The notes under the pieces: generated by a model
What the model was told of the DNA's origin: nothing
The model's database searches: none
What the model saw: the letters and a program-made list of their open reading frames with translations, nothing else
Shown: positions 8,217 to 16,725 of the stretch, piece after piece
Layout: each line of letters opens with the position of its first letter
Position numbering within the stretch: position 1 is the stretch's first letter
From: Knoellia locipacati
Lineage (GTDB): Bacteria > Actinomycetota > Actinomycetes > Actinomycetales > Dermatophilaceae
NCBI RefSeq assembly: GCF_007992835.1
Contig: NZ_BKBA01000013.1
Coordinates: 1-64,000 of the forward strand
DNA: 64,000 nucleotides
Direction: 5' to 3'
Translations under genes and position numbers: made by a program

Positions 8217-10325
8217 GGTCGCGCCCAGCTGGTCGAGGACGAACGCCCACTCCCACGCCACCTGCTCCCACGCGGCGTAGCGCCCGCTGCGACCGCCGTG
8301 GCCCGCCGACATCTCGGTGCGCAGCAGGATCGGACGGGTCTGCGGGTCGTTGGTGACGGTGGCCCTCAGCCGCGCCACCCACTTGGCCGCCTCGGTGAAG
8401 AACACTCGTGTGTCGTGCAGGCTGGTCGTGGCCAGGATCGCCGGATAGTCCTGTGCCGCAACGTTCTCGTAGGGCGTGTAGCCCTTCATCACGGCATAGA
8501 CCTCGGGGTCCTCGAGCGGGTTGCCCCACTCCTCCCACTCCCCCACCGTGAGCGGCAGGTCGGGCCGCAGGATGGTCGTGAGCGCGTCGACGAACGGCAC
8601 GGCACCGTGGGCGACGCGGAACCGGTCGGGCGCGAGGTTGACCACGGCGCCGACGAGCAGGCCGCCTGCCGAGCCGCCCTCGAGCCCGAGGCGGTCGGGC
8701 GCGACCCAGCCGAGCTCGATGAGCCGGTCGGCGCTCGCCACGGTGTCGGTGAAGGTGTTGGGCTTGGCGAGCAGCTTGCCCTGGTCGTACCAGTGACGGC
8801 CCATCTCGCCACCACCGCGCACATGGGCGGTCGCGTGCACCACGCCACGGTCGAGCAGCGACAGCCGGGCCACCGAGAAGTAGGGGTCGCTGGAGTGCTC
8901 ATAGGCGCCGTATGCCGTGAGCAGACCCGCGTTGGTCCCGTCCGGTCGCAGGCCCACCCGGTGCACGACCGAGATCGGCACCTGCGTGCCATCGGCGGCG
9001 GTGGCCCACTCTCGGCGCTGGACGTAGTCGGAGAGGTCGACGCCGCCCAGGACCGGCTGCTGCTTGAGCACCGTGCGCTCGCCCGTGACGAGGTCGAGCT
9101 CGAGCACGGTGTGCGGGGTGACGAAGGACTCGTAGACGACCTGTACGCGGGTCTGGCCCGGCTCGGGGTTGTCGCCGAGACCGACGGCATAGATGGGCTC
9201 GTCAAACGCGACCGGAACCGGTGCGGCATACCCGGACTCGCTCGACGCGTCGACGGGGAGGACCGTGAGGGCGGTGAGGCCGCCGCGGCGCAGCGAGAGC
9301 ACCGCGACGTCGTCGAACGCGTCGACACCGAGGAACCGCTCGCCCTCGCCCGCGGCGAGCAGCGGTCGCCACTGCTCGTGGCTCGTGGCGTCGAGCGGCG
9401 CCCAGGCGAGGTCGGAGTCGGGGTGGTCGGTGTTGTGGACGATGAGCAGGCGGTCCGAGGCGGGCTCGACGTCGTACTCGATGCCGTCACGCCGGGGTGC
9501 GACCACGCGGAAGTCGGCGGTCGGGGTCGTCGCGTCGAGGAGGCGGACCTCCGACGTCGTCTTGGAGCCCAGCGCGAGGATGAGCCAGCGGTCGTCACGG
9601 CTCGAGCCGACCCCCATCCAGAACCGCTCGTCGGGCTCCTCGTGGACGAGGACGTCGGTGCCCGTGTCCGCACCGACTTGGCGGCGCCACAGCTGGTGCG
9701 GCCGCCAGGCGTTGTCGACCCGCGTGTAGAAGATCGTGCCGCCGTCGTGGGAGAACTCGACGCCGTAGCCGATCCCGGTGATGGCGTCGTCGAGGGTCTC
9801 GCCCGTCTCGAGGTCGCGGACCACGAGGTCGAAGCGCTCGTCGCCGGTCGTGTCGGTCGCCAGCGCGAGGCGGGTGTGGTCCGGGCTGACGCTGAGGGCG
9901 CCGATGGCGAAGAACTCGGAGTCCCCGGCCTCGACGTTGCCGTCGACGAGGACCTGCTCGCCCTCGGGTGTCTCGCCGGGAGCGATCACCGGTCGCTGCG
10001 CCGGGTCGGTCACGGCGACGCGCGCGTGGATGGCGTACTGCTGGCCCTCGACGGTGCGCGAGTAGTACCACCACGGCCCGGAGCGCACCGGCACCGAGAG
10101 GTCGGTCTCGAGCACCCGCGACTTGATCTCCCCGAAGATGCTGTCCCGCAACGGTTTCAGGTGCTCGGTGCGGGCCTCGGCGTAGGCGTTCTCGGCGGCG
10201 AGGTAGGCCAGGACATCGGGGTCGTCGCCGTCGCGCAGCCACTCGTAGGGGTCGAGGACGCGGTCGCCGTGGTGCTCGCGTACGTGCTCGCGGGCCTCTG
10301 CCCGCGGCGGCGTCAGGTCAGCCAC
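8148..10325 (-). CDS. ptrB: Oligopeptidase B / S9A prolyl oligopeptidase
   Basis: A 725-residue serine peptidase of family S9A with an N-terminal beta-propeller (about 80-410) and a C-terminal alpha/beta hydrolase domain. The catalytic triad is visible: Ser in GGSAGGLL (about residue 553), Asp in TTSLHDTRV (about 637) and His in SAGHGGRSG (about 674). It cleaves short cytoplasmic peptides after basic or Pro residues. The start is a GTG at 10325, giving MADLTPPRAEAREH, and overlaps the dnaE stop by eight bases. The last 20 residues run past the usual family end and overlap the 3' end of the universal stress gene on the other strand. Confidence 0.9.
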   Translation of the reverse strand: MADLTPPRAEAREHVREHHGDRVLDPYEWLRDGDDPDVLAYLAAENAYAEARTEHLKPLRDSIFGEIKSRVLETDLSVPVRSGPWWYYSRTVEGQQYAIHARVAVTDPAQRPVIAPGETPEGEQVLVDGNVEAGDSEFFAIGALSVSPDHTRLALATDTTGDERFDLVVRDLETGETLDDAITGIGYGVEFSHDGGTIFYTRVDNAWRPHQLWRRQVGADTGTDVLVHEEPDERFWMGVGSSRDDRWLILALGSKTTSEVRLLDATTPTADFRVVAPRRDGIEYDVEPASDRLLIVHNTDHPDSDLAWAPLDATSHEQWRPLLAAGEGERFLGVDAFDDVAVLSLRRGGLTALTVLPVDASSESGYAAPVPVAFDEPIYAVGLGDNPEPGQTRVQVVYESFVTPHTVLELDLVTGERTVLKQQPVLGGVDLSDYVQRREWATAADGTQVPISVVHRVGLRPDGTNAGLLTAYGAYEHSSDPYFSVARLSLLDRGVVHATAHVRGGGEMGRHWYDQGKLLAKPNTFTDTVASADRLIELGWVAPDRLGLEGGSAGGLLVGAVVNLAPDRFRVAHGAVPFVDALTTILRPDLPLTVGEWEEWGNPLEDPEVYAVMKGYTPYENVAAQDYPAILATTSLHDTRVFFTEAAKWVARLRATVTNDPQTRPILLRTEMSAGHGGRSGRYAAWEQVAWEWAFVLDQLGATSQLPRVHEDERAGRASEEPARD

Positions 10326-13300
10326 CGGTGAGACACCTCGCCCCGAGCAGGACCTTGAGGTCGCCGAAGAGCGACTCGCTGGCGTTGACCCGCAGCGCGT
10401 CGTCGAGCTTGATGAGCGTCGTCCGGCCCGGCTTGGTGAGCTTGAGGTGCACCTCGGTGGTGCCGGGGTGGTTGGCGAGGACGCCCTTGAGCTCCTCCAT
10501 CCGACCCGTCGTGGCACGCAGCGTGTCGAGGGTGACGACCACCGGGCCGCGCGGGCCCTCGGTGAGCTCGGGGAGCGTGAGCTCCTGCGCATAGATCGAC
10601 ACCGAGTCGTCGCGCCGGTTGACCTTGCCCCGGACGACGGCGACGACGTCCTGCGACAGCATCGTCGACACCGTGAGGTAGGAGCTCGGGAAGAACAGGC
10701 ACTCGACCGCACCCTCGAGGTCCTCGACCGTCGCGATCGCCCAGAGGTCGCCCTTCTTGGTGCGCTTGATCTGGAGTCCGGTGATGAGGCCGGCGACGGT
10801 GACCATCGAGCCCTCGGGCTTGCCGTCCTCGGCGCTCAGGGTGGCGATGGCGGTGTCGGCGTGCTGCTGGAGCACGTGCTCGACACCGAAGAGCGGGTGG
10901 TCCGAGACGTAGAGGCCGAGCATCTCGCGCTCGAAGGTGAGCAGGGTCGACTTGTCCCACTCGACGGTCGGGACGGGCGTGAGGCCCATCATCGTGTCGT
11001 CGCCGCCCGCGGCGTCGTCGTGGCCGAAGGAGCCGAACAGCGAGTCCTGGCCGATCGCCTCCTGGCGCTTGATCGACACGAACGCGTCGACGTACTCCTC
11101 GTGGATGCGTAGCAGGCCGGCGCGCGACTCCCCAAGCCCGTCGAAGGCGCCACCCTTGATGAGCGACTCGATGGTCCGCTTGTTGCAGACGACGGCCGGG
11201 CACTTGGAGAGGAAGTCGCGGAACGACGTGAAGGCGCCCTTCTCCTCGCGGGCCGCGATGATGCCCTCGACGACGTTGTGGCCGACGTTGCGGATGGCCG
11301 CCATGCCGAAGCGGATGTCGGTGCCGACGGCGGCGAACCGCGCGACGGAGTCGTTGACGTCCGGCGGGAGGACCTTGATGCCCATCCGCCGGCACTCACC
11401 GAGATAGAGCGCGGACTTGTCCTTGTCGTCACCGACGCTCGTGAGCAGGCCGGCCATGTACTCGGCCGGGTAGTTGGCCTTGAGGTAGGCGGTCCAGTAC
11501 GAGACGAGCCCGTATGCCGCCGTGTGGGCCTTGTTGAACGCGTAGTCGGAGAAGGGGACGAGGACGCCCCAGAGGGCCGCGATCGAGGCCTCGTTGAAGC
11601 CCTTGGCCTTCATGCCGCTGGAGAAGGGGACGTACTCGGCGTCGAGCACCTCCTTCTTCTTCTTGCCCATCGCGCGCCGGAGGAGGTCGGCGTTGCCGAG
11701 CGTGTAGCCGGCGAGCTTCTGGGCGATCTCCATGACCTGCTCCTGGTAGATCACCAGGCCGTAGGTCGTGCCGAGGATCGGCCCCAGGGCGTCGATCATC
11801 TCCTGCTGGAGCTTGCCCTTGAGCTGTGGGTCGAGCGGCGTGAGCTCCTGCTTGCCGTTCTTGCGCAGCGCGAAGTTGGTGTGCGCGTTGACACCCATCG
11901 GGCCCGGTCGGTAGAGCGCGAGGGCGGCGGAGATGTCCTCGAAGTTGTCGGGCTGCATGAGCTTGAGCAGCGTGCGCATGCCGCCACCGTCGAGCTGGAA
12001 GACGCCGAGCGTGTCACCGCGGGCGAGCAGGTCGTAGGTGGCCTTGTCGGTCATGTCCTTGGACAGGGCGTCGAGGTCGAGGTCCTCGCCGCGGTTGGTC
12101 TTCACGTTCTCGATCGCGTCGTCGAGGATCGTGAGGTTGCGCAGGCCCAGGAAGTCCATCTTGACCAGGCCGAGCGTCTCGCAGGTCGGGTAGTCGAACT
12201 GGGTGAGGACCTGCCCGTCCTGGAGCCGCTTCATGATCGGGATGACGTCGATGAGCGGCTCGCTCGACATGATGACGCCGGCGGCGTGGACGCCCCACTG
12301 CCGCTTGAGGCCCTCGAGGCCCTTGGCGGTCTCGACGATCTCCTTGAAGTGCGGCTCGGTCTCGACGAGCTCGCGGAACTCCTTGCCCTCGCCGTAGCGC
12401 GGGTGCTCGGGGTCGTAGATGCCCGACAGCGGCACACCCTTGCCCATGACGTCCGGCGGCATGGCCTTGGTGAGCTGCTCGCCGACGTTGAACGGGTGGC
12501 CCATGACACGGGCCGAGTCCTTGACCGCCTGCTTGGCCTTGATCGTGCCGTAGGTGACGATCTGGGCGACGCGCTCCGAGCCGTACTTCTCGGTGACGTA
12601 GCGGATGACCTCGCCGCGTCGGCGCTCGTCGAAGTCGATGTCGAAGTCGGGCATCGAGGCGCGCTCGGGGTTGAGGAAGCGCTCGAAGATCAGACCGTGC
12701 GGGATCGGGTCGAGGTCGGTGATCTTCATCGCGTAGGCGCACATCGAGCCGGCGCCCGAGCCACGGCCCGGGCCGACGCGGATGCCGTTCTTCTTGGCCC
12801 AGTTGATGAAGTCGGCGACGACGAGGAAGTAGCCGGGGTAGCCCTTGGAGACGATGACCTCGATCTCGAAGTCGGCCTGCTTCTGGGCGTACTCCGGTAT
12901 GCCGTCCGGGAACCTGTCGTGCAGGCCCGTCTGGACCTCCTTGACGAACCAGGACTGCTCGTTCTCCCCCGGCGGGCAGGGGAACTTCGGCATGTAGCGG
13001 CCCTCACCCTCGGTGAAGGACACCTCGCACATCTCGGCGACGAGGAGGGTGTTGTCGCACGCCTCCGGCAGCTCACGCCAGATGTGGCGCATCTCGGCCG
13101 CGGTCTTGAGGTAGTAGCCGTCACCGTCGAACTTGAACCGGTTGGGGTCCATGAGAGTCGAGCCGGACTGGACGCAGAGCAGGGCGCCGTGCGCCTGCGA
13201 GTCCTCGGGGTAGGTGTAGTGGCTGTCGTTGGTCGCGAGGAGCGGGAGGTCGAGCTCCTTGGCCAGCCGCAGCAGATCCTTGATCGTGCGCCGCTCGATC

Positions 13301-13926
13301 TCGTTCTGGTGGTCCATGACCTCGCAGAAGTAGTTCTCGGCGCCGAAGATGTCGCGGTAGTCGCTCGCCGCCTGCCTGGCCTCGGCGTACTGACCGAGCC
13401 GCAGCCGGGTCTGGATCTCGCTCGACGGGCAGCCGGTCGTGGCGATGAGCCCCTGTCCGTGCTTCTCGATGAGCTCGCGGTCCAGACGGGGCCACTTCGC
13501 GTAGACCTGGTCGAGCGAGGCCTGGCTGTCCATCTGGAAGAGGTTGCGCAGGCCGTTGTTGTTCTTGGCCAGCAGCGTCATGTGCGTGTAGGCGCCCGAC
13601 CCCGAGACGTCGTCGCCCTGGCGGGTCCGCTCGTCGCCCCACTTGACGCGGGTCTTGTCGGTGCGGTGGGTGCCGGGCGTGACGTAGGCCTCGAGCCCGA
13701 TGATCGGCTTGACGCCGGTCCCCTGGGCCTTGCGCCAGAACTCGTGCGCGCCGTAGAGGTAGCCGTGGTCGGTCATCGCGAGGGCCGGCATACCGAGCTC
13801 TGAGGCGCGGGTGAACAGGTCACCGATACGAGCAGCTCCGTCCAGCATGGAGTACTCGGTGTGGACGTGCAGGTGGACGAAGCTGTCCGTGCTGTCCGGG
13901 GCTGGGGAGGTGGTGGGCGACGACAT
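10318..13926 (-). CDS. dnaE: DNA polymerase III subunit alpha
   Basis: The replicative polymerase subunit, 1202 residues, of the DnaE1 class. An N-terminal PHP domain (VHLHVHTEYSMLDG, near residues 18-31) is followed by the polymerase core with the three catalytic acidic residues in PDFDIDFDERRR (about 420-432), a fingers region (VRLTK-type LTKAMPPDV), a helix-hairpin-helix region, and an OB-fold near residues 1035-1110 (MVTVAGLITGLQIKRTKKGD). The length fits actinobacterial DnaE1. The ATG at 13926 begins MSSPTTSP. It lies between rluD and ptrB on the same strand. Confidence 0.97.
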   Translation of the reverse strand: MSSPTTSPAPDSTDSFVHLHVHTEYSMLDGAARIGDLFTRASELGMPALAMTDHGYLYGAHEFWRKAQGTGVKPIIGLEAYVTPGTHRTDKTRVKWGDERTRQGDDVSGSGAYTHMTLLAKNNNGLRNLFQMDSQASLDQVYAKWPRLDRELIEKHGQGLIATTGCPSSEIQTRLRLGQYAEARQAASDYRDIFGAENYFCEVMDHQNEIERRTIKDLLRLAKELDLPLLATNDSHYTYPEDSQAHGALLCVQSGSTLMDPNRFKFDGDGYYLKTAAEMRHIWRELPEACDNTLLVAEMCEVSFTEGEGRYMPKFPCPPGENEQSWFVKEVQTGLHDRFPDGIPEYAQKQADFEIEVIVSKGYPGYFLVVADFINWAKKNGIRVGPGRGSGAGSMCAYAMKITDLDPIPHGLIFERFLNPERASMPDFDIDFDERRRGEVIRYVTEKYGSERVAQIVTYGTIKAKQAVKDSARVMGHPFNVGEQLTKAMPPDVMGKGVPLSGIYDPEHPRYGEGKEFRELVETEPHFKEIVETAKGLEGLKRQWGVHAAGVIMSSEPLIDVIPIMKRLQDGQVLTQFDYPTCETLGLVKMDFLGLRNLTILDDAIENVKTNRGEDLDLDALSKDMTDKATYDLLARGDTLGVFQLDGGGMRTLLKLMQPDNFEDISAALALYRPGPMGVNAHTNFALRKNGKQELTPLDPQLKGKLQQEMIDALGPILGTTYGLVIYQEQVMEIAQKLAGYTLGNADLLRRAMGKKKKEVLDAEYVPFSSGMKAKGFNEASIAALWGVLVPFSDYAFNKAHTAAYGLVSYWTAYLKANYPAEYMAGLLTSVGDDKDKSALYLGECRRMGIKVLPPDVNDSVARFAAVGTDIRFGMAAIRNVGHNVVEGIIAAREEKGAFTSFRDFLSKCPAVVCNKRTIESLIKGGAFDGLGESRAGLLRIHEEYVDAFVSIKRQEAIGQDSLFGSFGHDDAAGGDDTMMGLTPVPTVEWDKSTLLTFEREMLGLYVSDHPLFGVEHVLQQHADTAIATLSAEDGKPEGSMVTVAGLITGLQIKRTKKGDLWAIATVEDLEGAVECLFFPSSYLTVSTMLSQDVVAVVRGKVNRRDDSVSIYAQELTLPELTEGPRGPVVVTLDTLRATTGRMEELKGVLANHPGTTEVHLKLTKPGRTTLIKLDDALRVNASESLFGDLKVLLGARCLTGG

Positions 13927-14071
13927 CGTGGATCATCCTAGGTCGCTCCGGTGACAGCCTCGAACGGCTCGCCACGGTGTGAAGGATGTGACGACTGAGA
14001 CCGCCAGAGGGTGCGCCGCGACACGCCGTGCGGAGCCGCCGAGGCACCCTCGGGACGGGTCGGGCGAGTCG

Positions 14072-14995
14072 TCAGAGACGGTCGAGCGCGTCCTGGAGGT
14101 CCTGCGGGTACTGGCTCTCGAAGGTGACCCACTCCCCCGTGCCCGGGTGCTCGAAGCCCAGGCCGACGGCGTGCAGCCACTGGCGCTCCAGCCCGAGCTT
14201 CTTGGCCAGGGTCGGGTCCGCGCCGTACGTGAGGTCGCCGACGCACGGGTGACGCAGCGCCGAGAAGTGGACGCGGATCTGGTGGGTGCGGCCGGTCTCG
14301 AGGTGGATCTCGAGCAGGCTCGCGTGCCGGAACGCCTCGAGCAGCTCGTAGTGCGTTACCGCGTGCTTGCCCGACTCCATGACCGCGAACTTGTAGTCGT
14401 GGCCGGGGTGGCGCGCGATGGGGGCGTCGATCGTGCCGACGAGCGGGTCGGGCAGGCCCTGGACGAGCGTGTGGTAGGTCTTGTCGACCGTGCGTTCCTT
14501 GAAGGCACGCTTGAGCAGCGAGTAGCCACGCTCGCTCTTGCAGACCACCATGAGTCCGGACGTGCCGACGTCGAGCCGCGAGACGATGCCCTGCCGCTCG
14601 CTCGCCCCGCTCGTCGAGATGCGGTAGCCCGCGGCGGCGAGCCCGCCGAGGACCGTGGGCCCGGTCCAGCCGACGCTGGGGTGGGCGGCGACGCCCACCG
14701 GCTTGTCGACCACGACGATGTCGTCGTCGTCGTGGATGATCCCCATCCCCGGCACCGGCTCGGCGATGACCTCGAGGGTCGGGCTGGGATCGTTGCTCGG
14801 GAGCGTCACCTCGAGCATGTCGCCGCCGTGGACGCGGTGCGACTTGCCGACGTGCGAGCCGTTGACGGCCACACCGCCGTCGGCAGCGAGATCGGCGGCC
14901 CGCGTGCGGGAGAGCCCGAACAGCCGGGCGATCGCCGCGTCGACGCGCTCACCCTGGAGCCCTTCCGGCACGAGCATGGTGCGGCTGTCAGACAT
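14072..14995 (-). CDS. rluD: 23S rRNA pseudouridine synthase, RluA/RluD family
   Basis: A 307-residue pseudouridine synthase. An N-terminal S4 RNA-binding domain ([19 protein letters not shown], residues about 15-33) precedes the catalytic domain, whose Asp is in [14 protein letters not shown] (about residue 140). The C-terminal motif [12 protein letters not shown] (about 235-246) is typical. It isomerises uridines in 23S rRNA. The ATG at 14995 overlaps the lspA stop by eight bases; lspA-rluD is a common conserved gene pair. RluD is the best label, although RluA-family paralogues are hard to separate by eye. Confidence 0.92.
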   Translation of the reverse strand: MSDSRTMLVPEGLQGERVDAAIARLFGLSRTRAADLAADGGVAVNGSHVGKSHRVHGGDMLEVTLPSNDPSPTLEVIAEPVPGMGIIHDDDDIVVVDKPVGVAAHPSVGWTGPTVLGGLAAAGYRISTSGASERQGIVSRLDVGTSGLMVVCKSERGYSLLKRAFKERTVDKTYHTLVQGLPDPLVGTIDAPIARHPGHDYKFAVMESGKHAVTHYELLEAFRHASLLEIHLETGRTHQIRVHFSALRHPCVGDLTYGADPTLAKKLGLERQWLHAVGLGFEHPGTGEWVTFESQYPQDLQDALDRL

Positions 14996-15590
14996 CGTCG
15001 GTCTCCGTCGTGTCGGCGGGTGCCTCGTGGCGACCGTGGGTCACGCCTTCGAGCGGTATGCCGCGCAGCGCGAGGATCGCTCCCGCCACCGCCGCCACGA
15101 CGATCGCGATGTCCGCGACGTTGCCGATGAACAGGCCGAAGTAGTCGATGAAGTCGACGACGTGCCCGCGCCCGAACCCCGGGGCGCGCAGGATGCGGTC
15201 GATGAGGTTGCCGACGGCGCCGCCGAGGAGCGTGCCGAGCGTGGCGGCCCAGGCGCGGTGCCCGACGCGCGTCGCGGCCCGTCCCACCCACACGACGATC
15301 CCGAGGGCGACGAGGGTGAGGAGCCAGGTGACGCTGTCACCGAGCGAGAAGGCCGCACCGGGGTTGCGGATGAGGTTGAGCCGCAGCAGCGGGCCGAGGA
15401 GGTCACGTGGCTCCCCCGGCGTGAGAGCGCGCAGCGCCCACACCTTTGACCCCTGGTCGAGGACGAGCGTGACGACGCCGACCCCGATGAGGAGCGCAAA
15501 CAGCCGCGACCGGCCCTGGCGATCTTCCGGGGCCGGTGCGGGGGTGGACTGGGGGCTGGAGGTCAGCGGCGTTCCTGTTTCATCTTGCAT
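14988..15590 (-). CDS. lspA: Lipoprotein signal peptidase II
   Basis: A membrane aspartyl peptidase of about 200 residues that removes signal peptides from prolipoproteins. Four transmembrane segments are visible. The conserved motifs are [18 protein letters not shown] and the aspartate-bearing VVDFIDYF and NVADIAI; the last two carry the catalytic Asp pair. The start is uncertain: ATG codons at 15590 and 15599 are in frame, and both overlap the 3' end of the DksA-like gene. The N-terminal 30 residues before the first membrane span are Pro/Ala-rich. Confidence 0.92.
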   Translation of the reverse strand: MQDETGTPLTSSPQSTPAPAPEDRQGRSRLFALLIGVGVVTLVLDQGSKVWALRALTPGEPRDLLGPLLRLNLIRNPGAAFSLGDSVTWLLTLVALGIVVWVGRAATRVGHRAWAATLGTLLGGAVGNLIDRILRAPGFGRGHVVDFIDYFGLFIGNVADIAIVVAAVAGAILALRGIPLEGVTHGRHEAPADTTETDDV

Positions 15591-16525
15591 GGCATGCATA
15601 GGGTCGCACGAGGTGCGGCCTGGAGGCGAAGTTTGCCGATCGGCTGGCCGCAGGACTCGCACACGCCGTAGGTGCCGTTGTCGAGCCGCTCGAGCGCGTG
15701 CTCGTTCTGCAGGAGCATCTCGCGGGCGTTGTCGGCGAGGGCGATCTCCTGCTCACGCTCGTAGGTCTTGGCGCCTGCGTCGGCCTGGTCGTCCCCGGCG
15801 CCGTCGCCGGAGTCACGCAGCAGGTCGGAGAGCTCGGACTCGGCCACGGCGAGCTCGGCCTTGAGCCGGGCGATGTCGCCCTCGATCTCGCCGCGGACCT
15901 CGCGCAGCTCCTTGGCGGTCCACGGGGACTCGTCCTCGCGCACGACGAGGGCGACCTTCTTGGCCGCTCGCTTCGCCGGCGCCTTCTTCGCCGCCGGGGC
16001 AGAGGGTGCGGGTGCCTTGGCGGGCGCGGCCTTGGTCCCTGCAGCCTTCGTGGGCGCGGCCTTGGCGGCCGGGGCCTTCTTCGCGGCGGCCTTGGTGGCC
16101 GGCGCCTTCTTGGCCACCGTGGCCTTCTTGGCGGGTGCCGCCTTCGTCGCCGAGGCCTTGGCCGTCGACGCCTTGGTGGCACTCGCCTTGGTGGCAGCGG
16201 GCGACTTCTTGGCACCCGTCGCCTTCGTCGCCGTCGTCCTGGCGGTGGTCTTCGTGGTGGCCGCCTTCTTCGCGGCCGGCGCCTTCTTCGCGGTGCTCTT
16301 GGCGGCGGCTGCCTTCGTGGCCGGCGCCTTCTTCGCGGTGCCCTTGGCGACAGCCGCCTTCGTGGCCGACGCCTTGGTGGAGGGCGCCTGCTTGGCGGCC
16401 GTCGCCTTCGTGGCCGCGGCCGTCCCGGAGGCCGGGGAGCCCGCCTTCTTCGCCACCGCCCGCGAGCCAGCGGTCTTGCCGGATCCAGCCTTGGTGGCCC
16501 CCGAGGGAGCGCGCTTGGCAGCCAT
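15563..16525 (-). CDS. DksA/TraR zinc-finger protein with histone-H1-like N-terminus
   Basis: A protein of about 320 residues from the ATG at 16525 (MAAKRAPSG). Residues 1-205 are almost entirely Lys/Ala/Pro/Thr in AKKAP- and TKA-type repeats, like the tail of histone H1 or of mycobacterial HupB. Residues about 215-320 form the DksA/TraR part: a helical pair (LREVRGEIEGDIARLKAELA) and a four-cysteine zinc finger (CESCGQPIGKLRL, then [11 protein letters not shown]). DksA-like proteins modulate RNA polymerase; the basic tail probably adds nucleic-acid binding. The 3' end overlaps the lspA start. Confidence 0.85.
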   Translation of the reverse strand: MAAKRAPSGATKAGSGKTAGSRAVAKKAGSPASGTAAATKATAAKQAPSTKASATKAAVAKGTAKKAPATKAAAAKSTAKKAPAAKKAATTKTTARTTATKATGAKKSPAATKASATKASTAKASATKAAPAKKATVAKKAPATKAAAKKAPAAKAAPTKAAGTKAAPAKAPAPSAPAAKKAPAKRAAKKVALVVREDESPWTAKELREVRGEIEGDIARLKAELAVAESELSDLLRDSGDGAGDDQADAGAKTYEREQEIALADNAREMLLQNEHALERLDNGTYGVCESCGQPIGKLRLQAAPRATLCMPCKMKQERR

Positions 16526-16673
16526 GCCTGTCCTCACTGCTCAACAAAGGCCGGGCCCGGCAGGGCTCGACCACGTGCGGCGAGGATAAGCCCTGATGAT
16601 GCCGACCACAACGCAAAACGCCACACGACCTGCACGGGTCCCACACGGCATACCTGGTCGTGGGAACGCCGAA

Positions 16674-16700
16674 GGGCGCCTGGTCCAAGACCGGGCGCCC
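16674..16700 (-). terminator. Hairpin terminator after divIVA
   Basis: Twelve-pair stem with one G-T position (arms 16674-16685 and 16689-16700; GGGCGCC/GGCGCCC core) and a 3-base loop, 26 bases downstream of the divIVA stop at 16726. It separates divIVA from the DksA-like gene. Confidence 0.6.
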
Positions 16701-16725
16701 TCCTGCGTCGTGGTTCAGTGACGGG

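Noticed and set aside
8298..10331. A 677-codon plus-strand frame
   Set aside because: Antisense shadow of ptrB, which has an intact catalytic triad.
11278..13803. An 841-codon plus-strand frame
   Set aside because: Antisense shadow of dnaE with Val/Leu/Asp-biased composition and no recognisable domain.
13927..14071. Short inverted repeat GAGGGTGC/GCACCCTC as terminator between rluD and dnaE
   Set aside because: Only eight pairs with a loop of about 30 bases; too weak to list.
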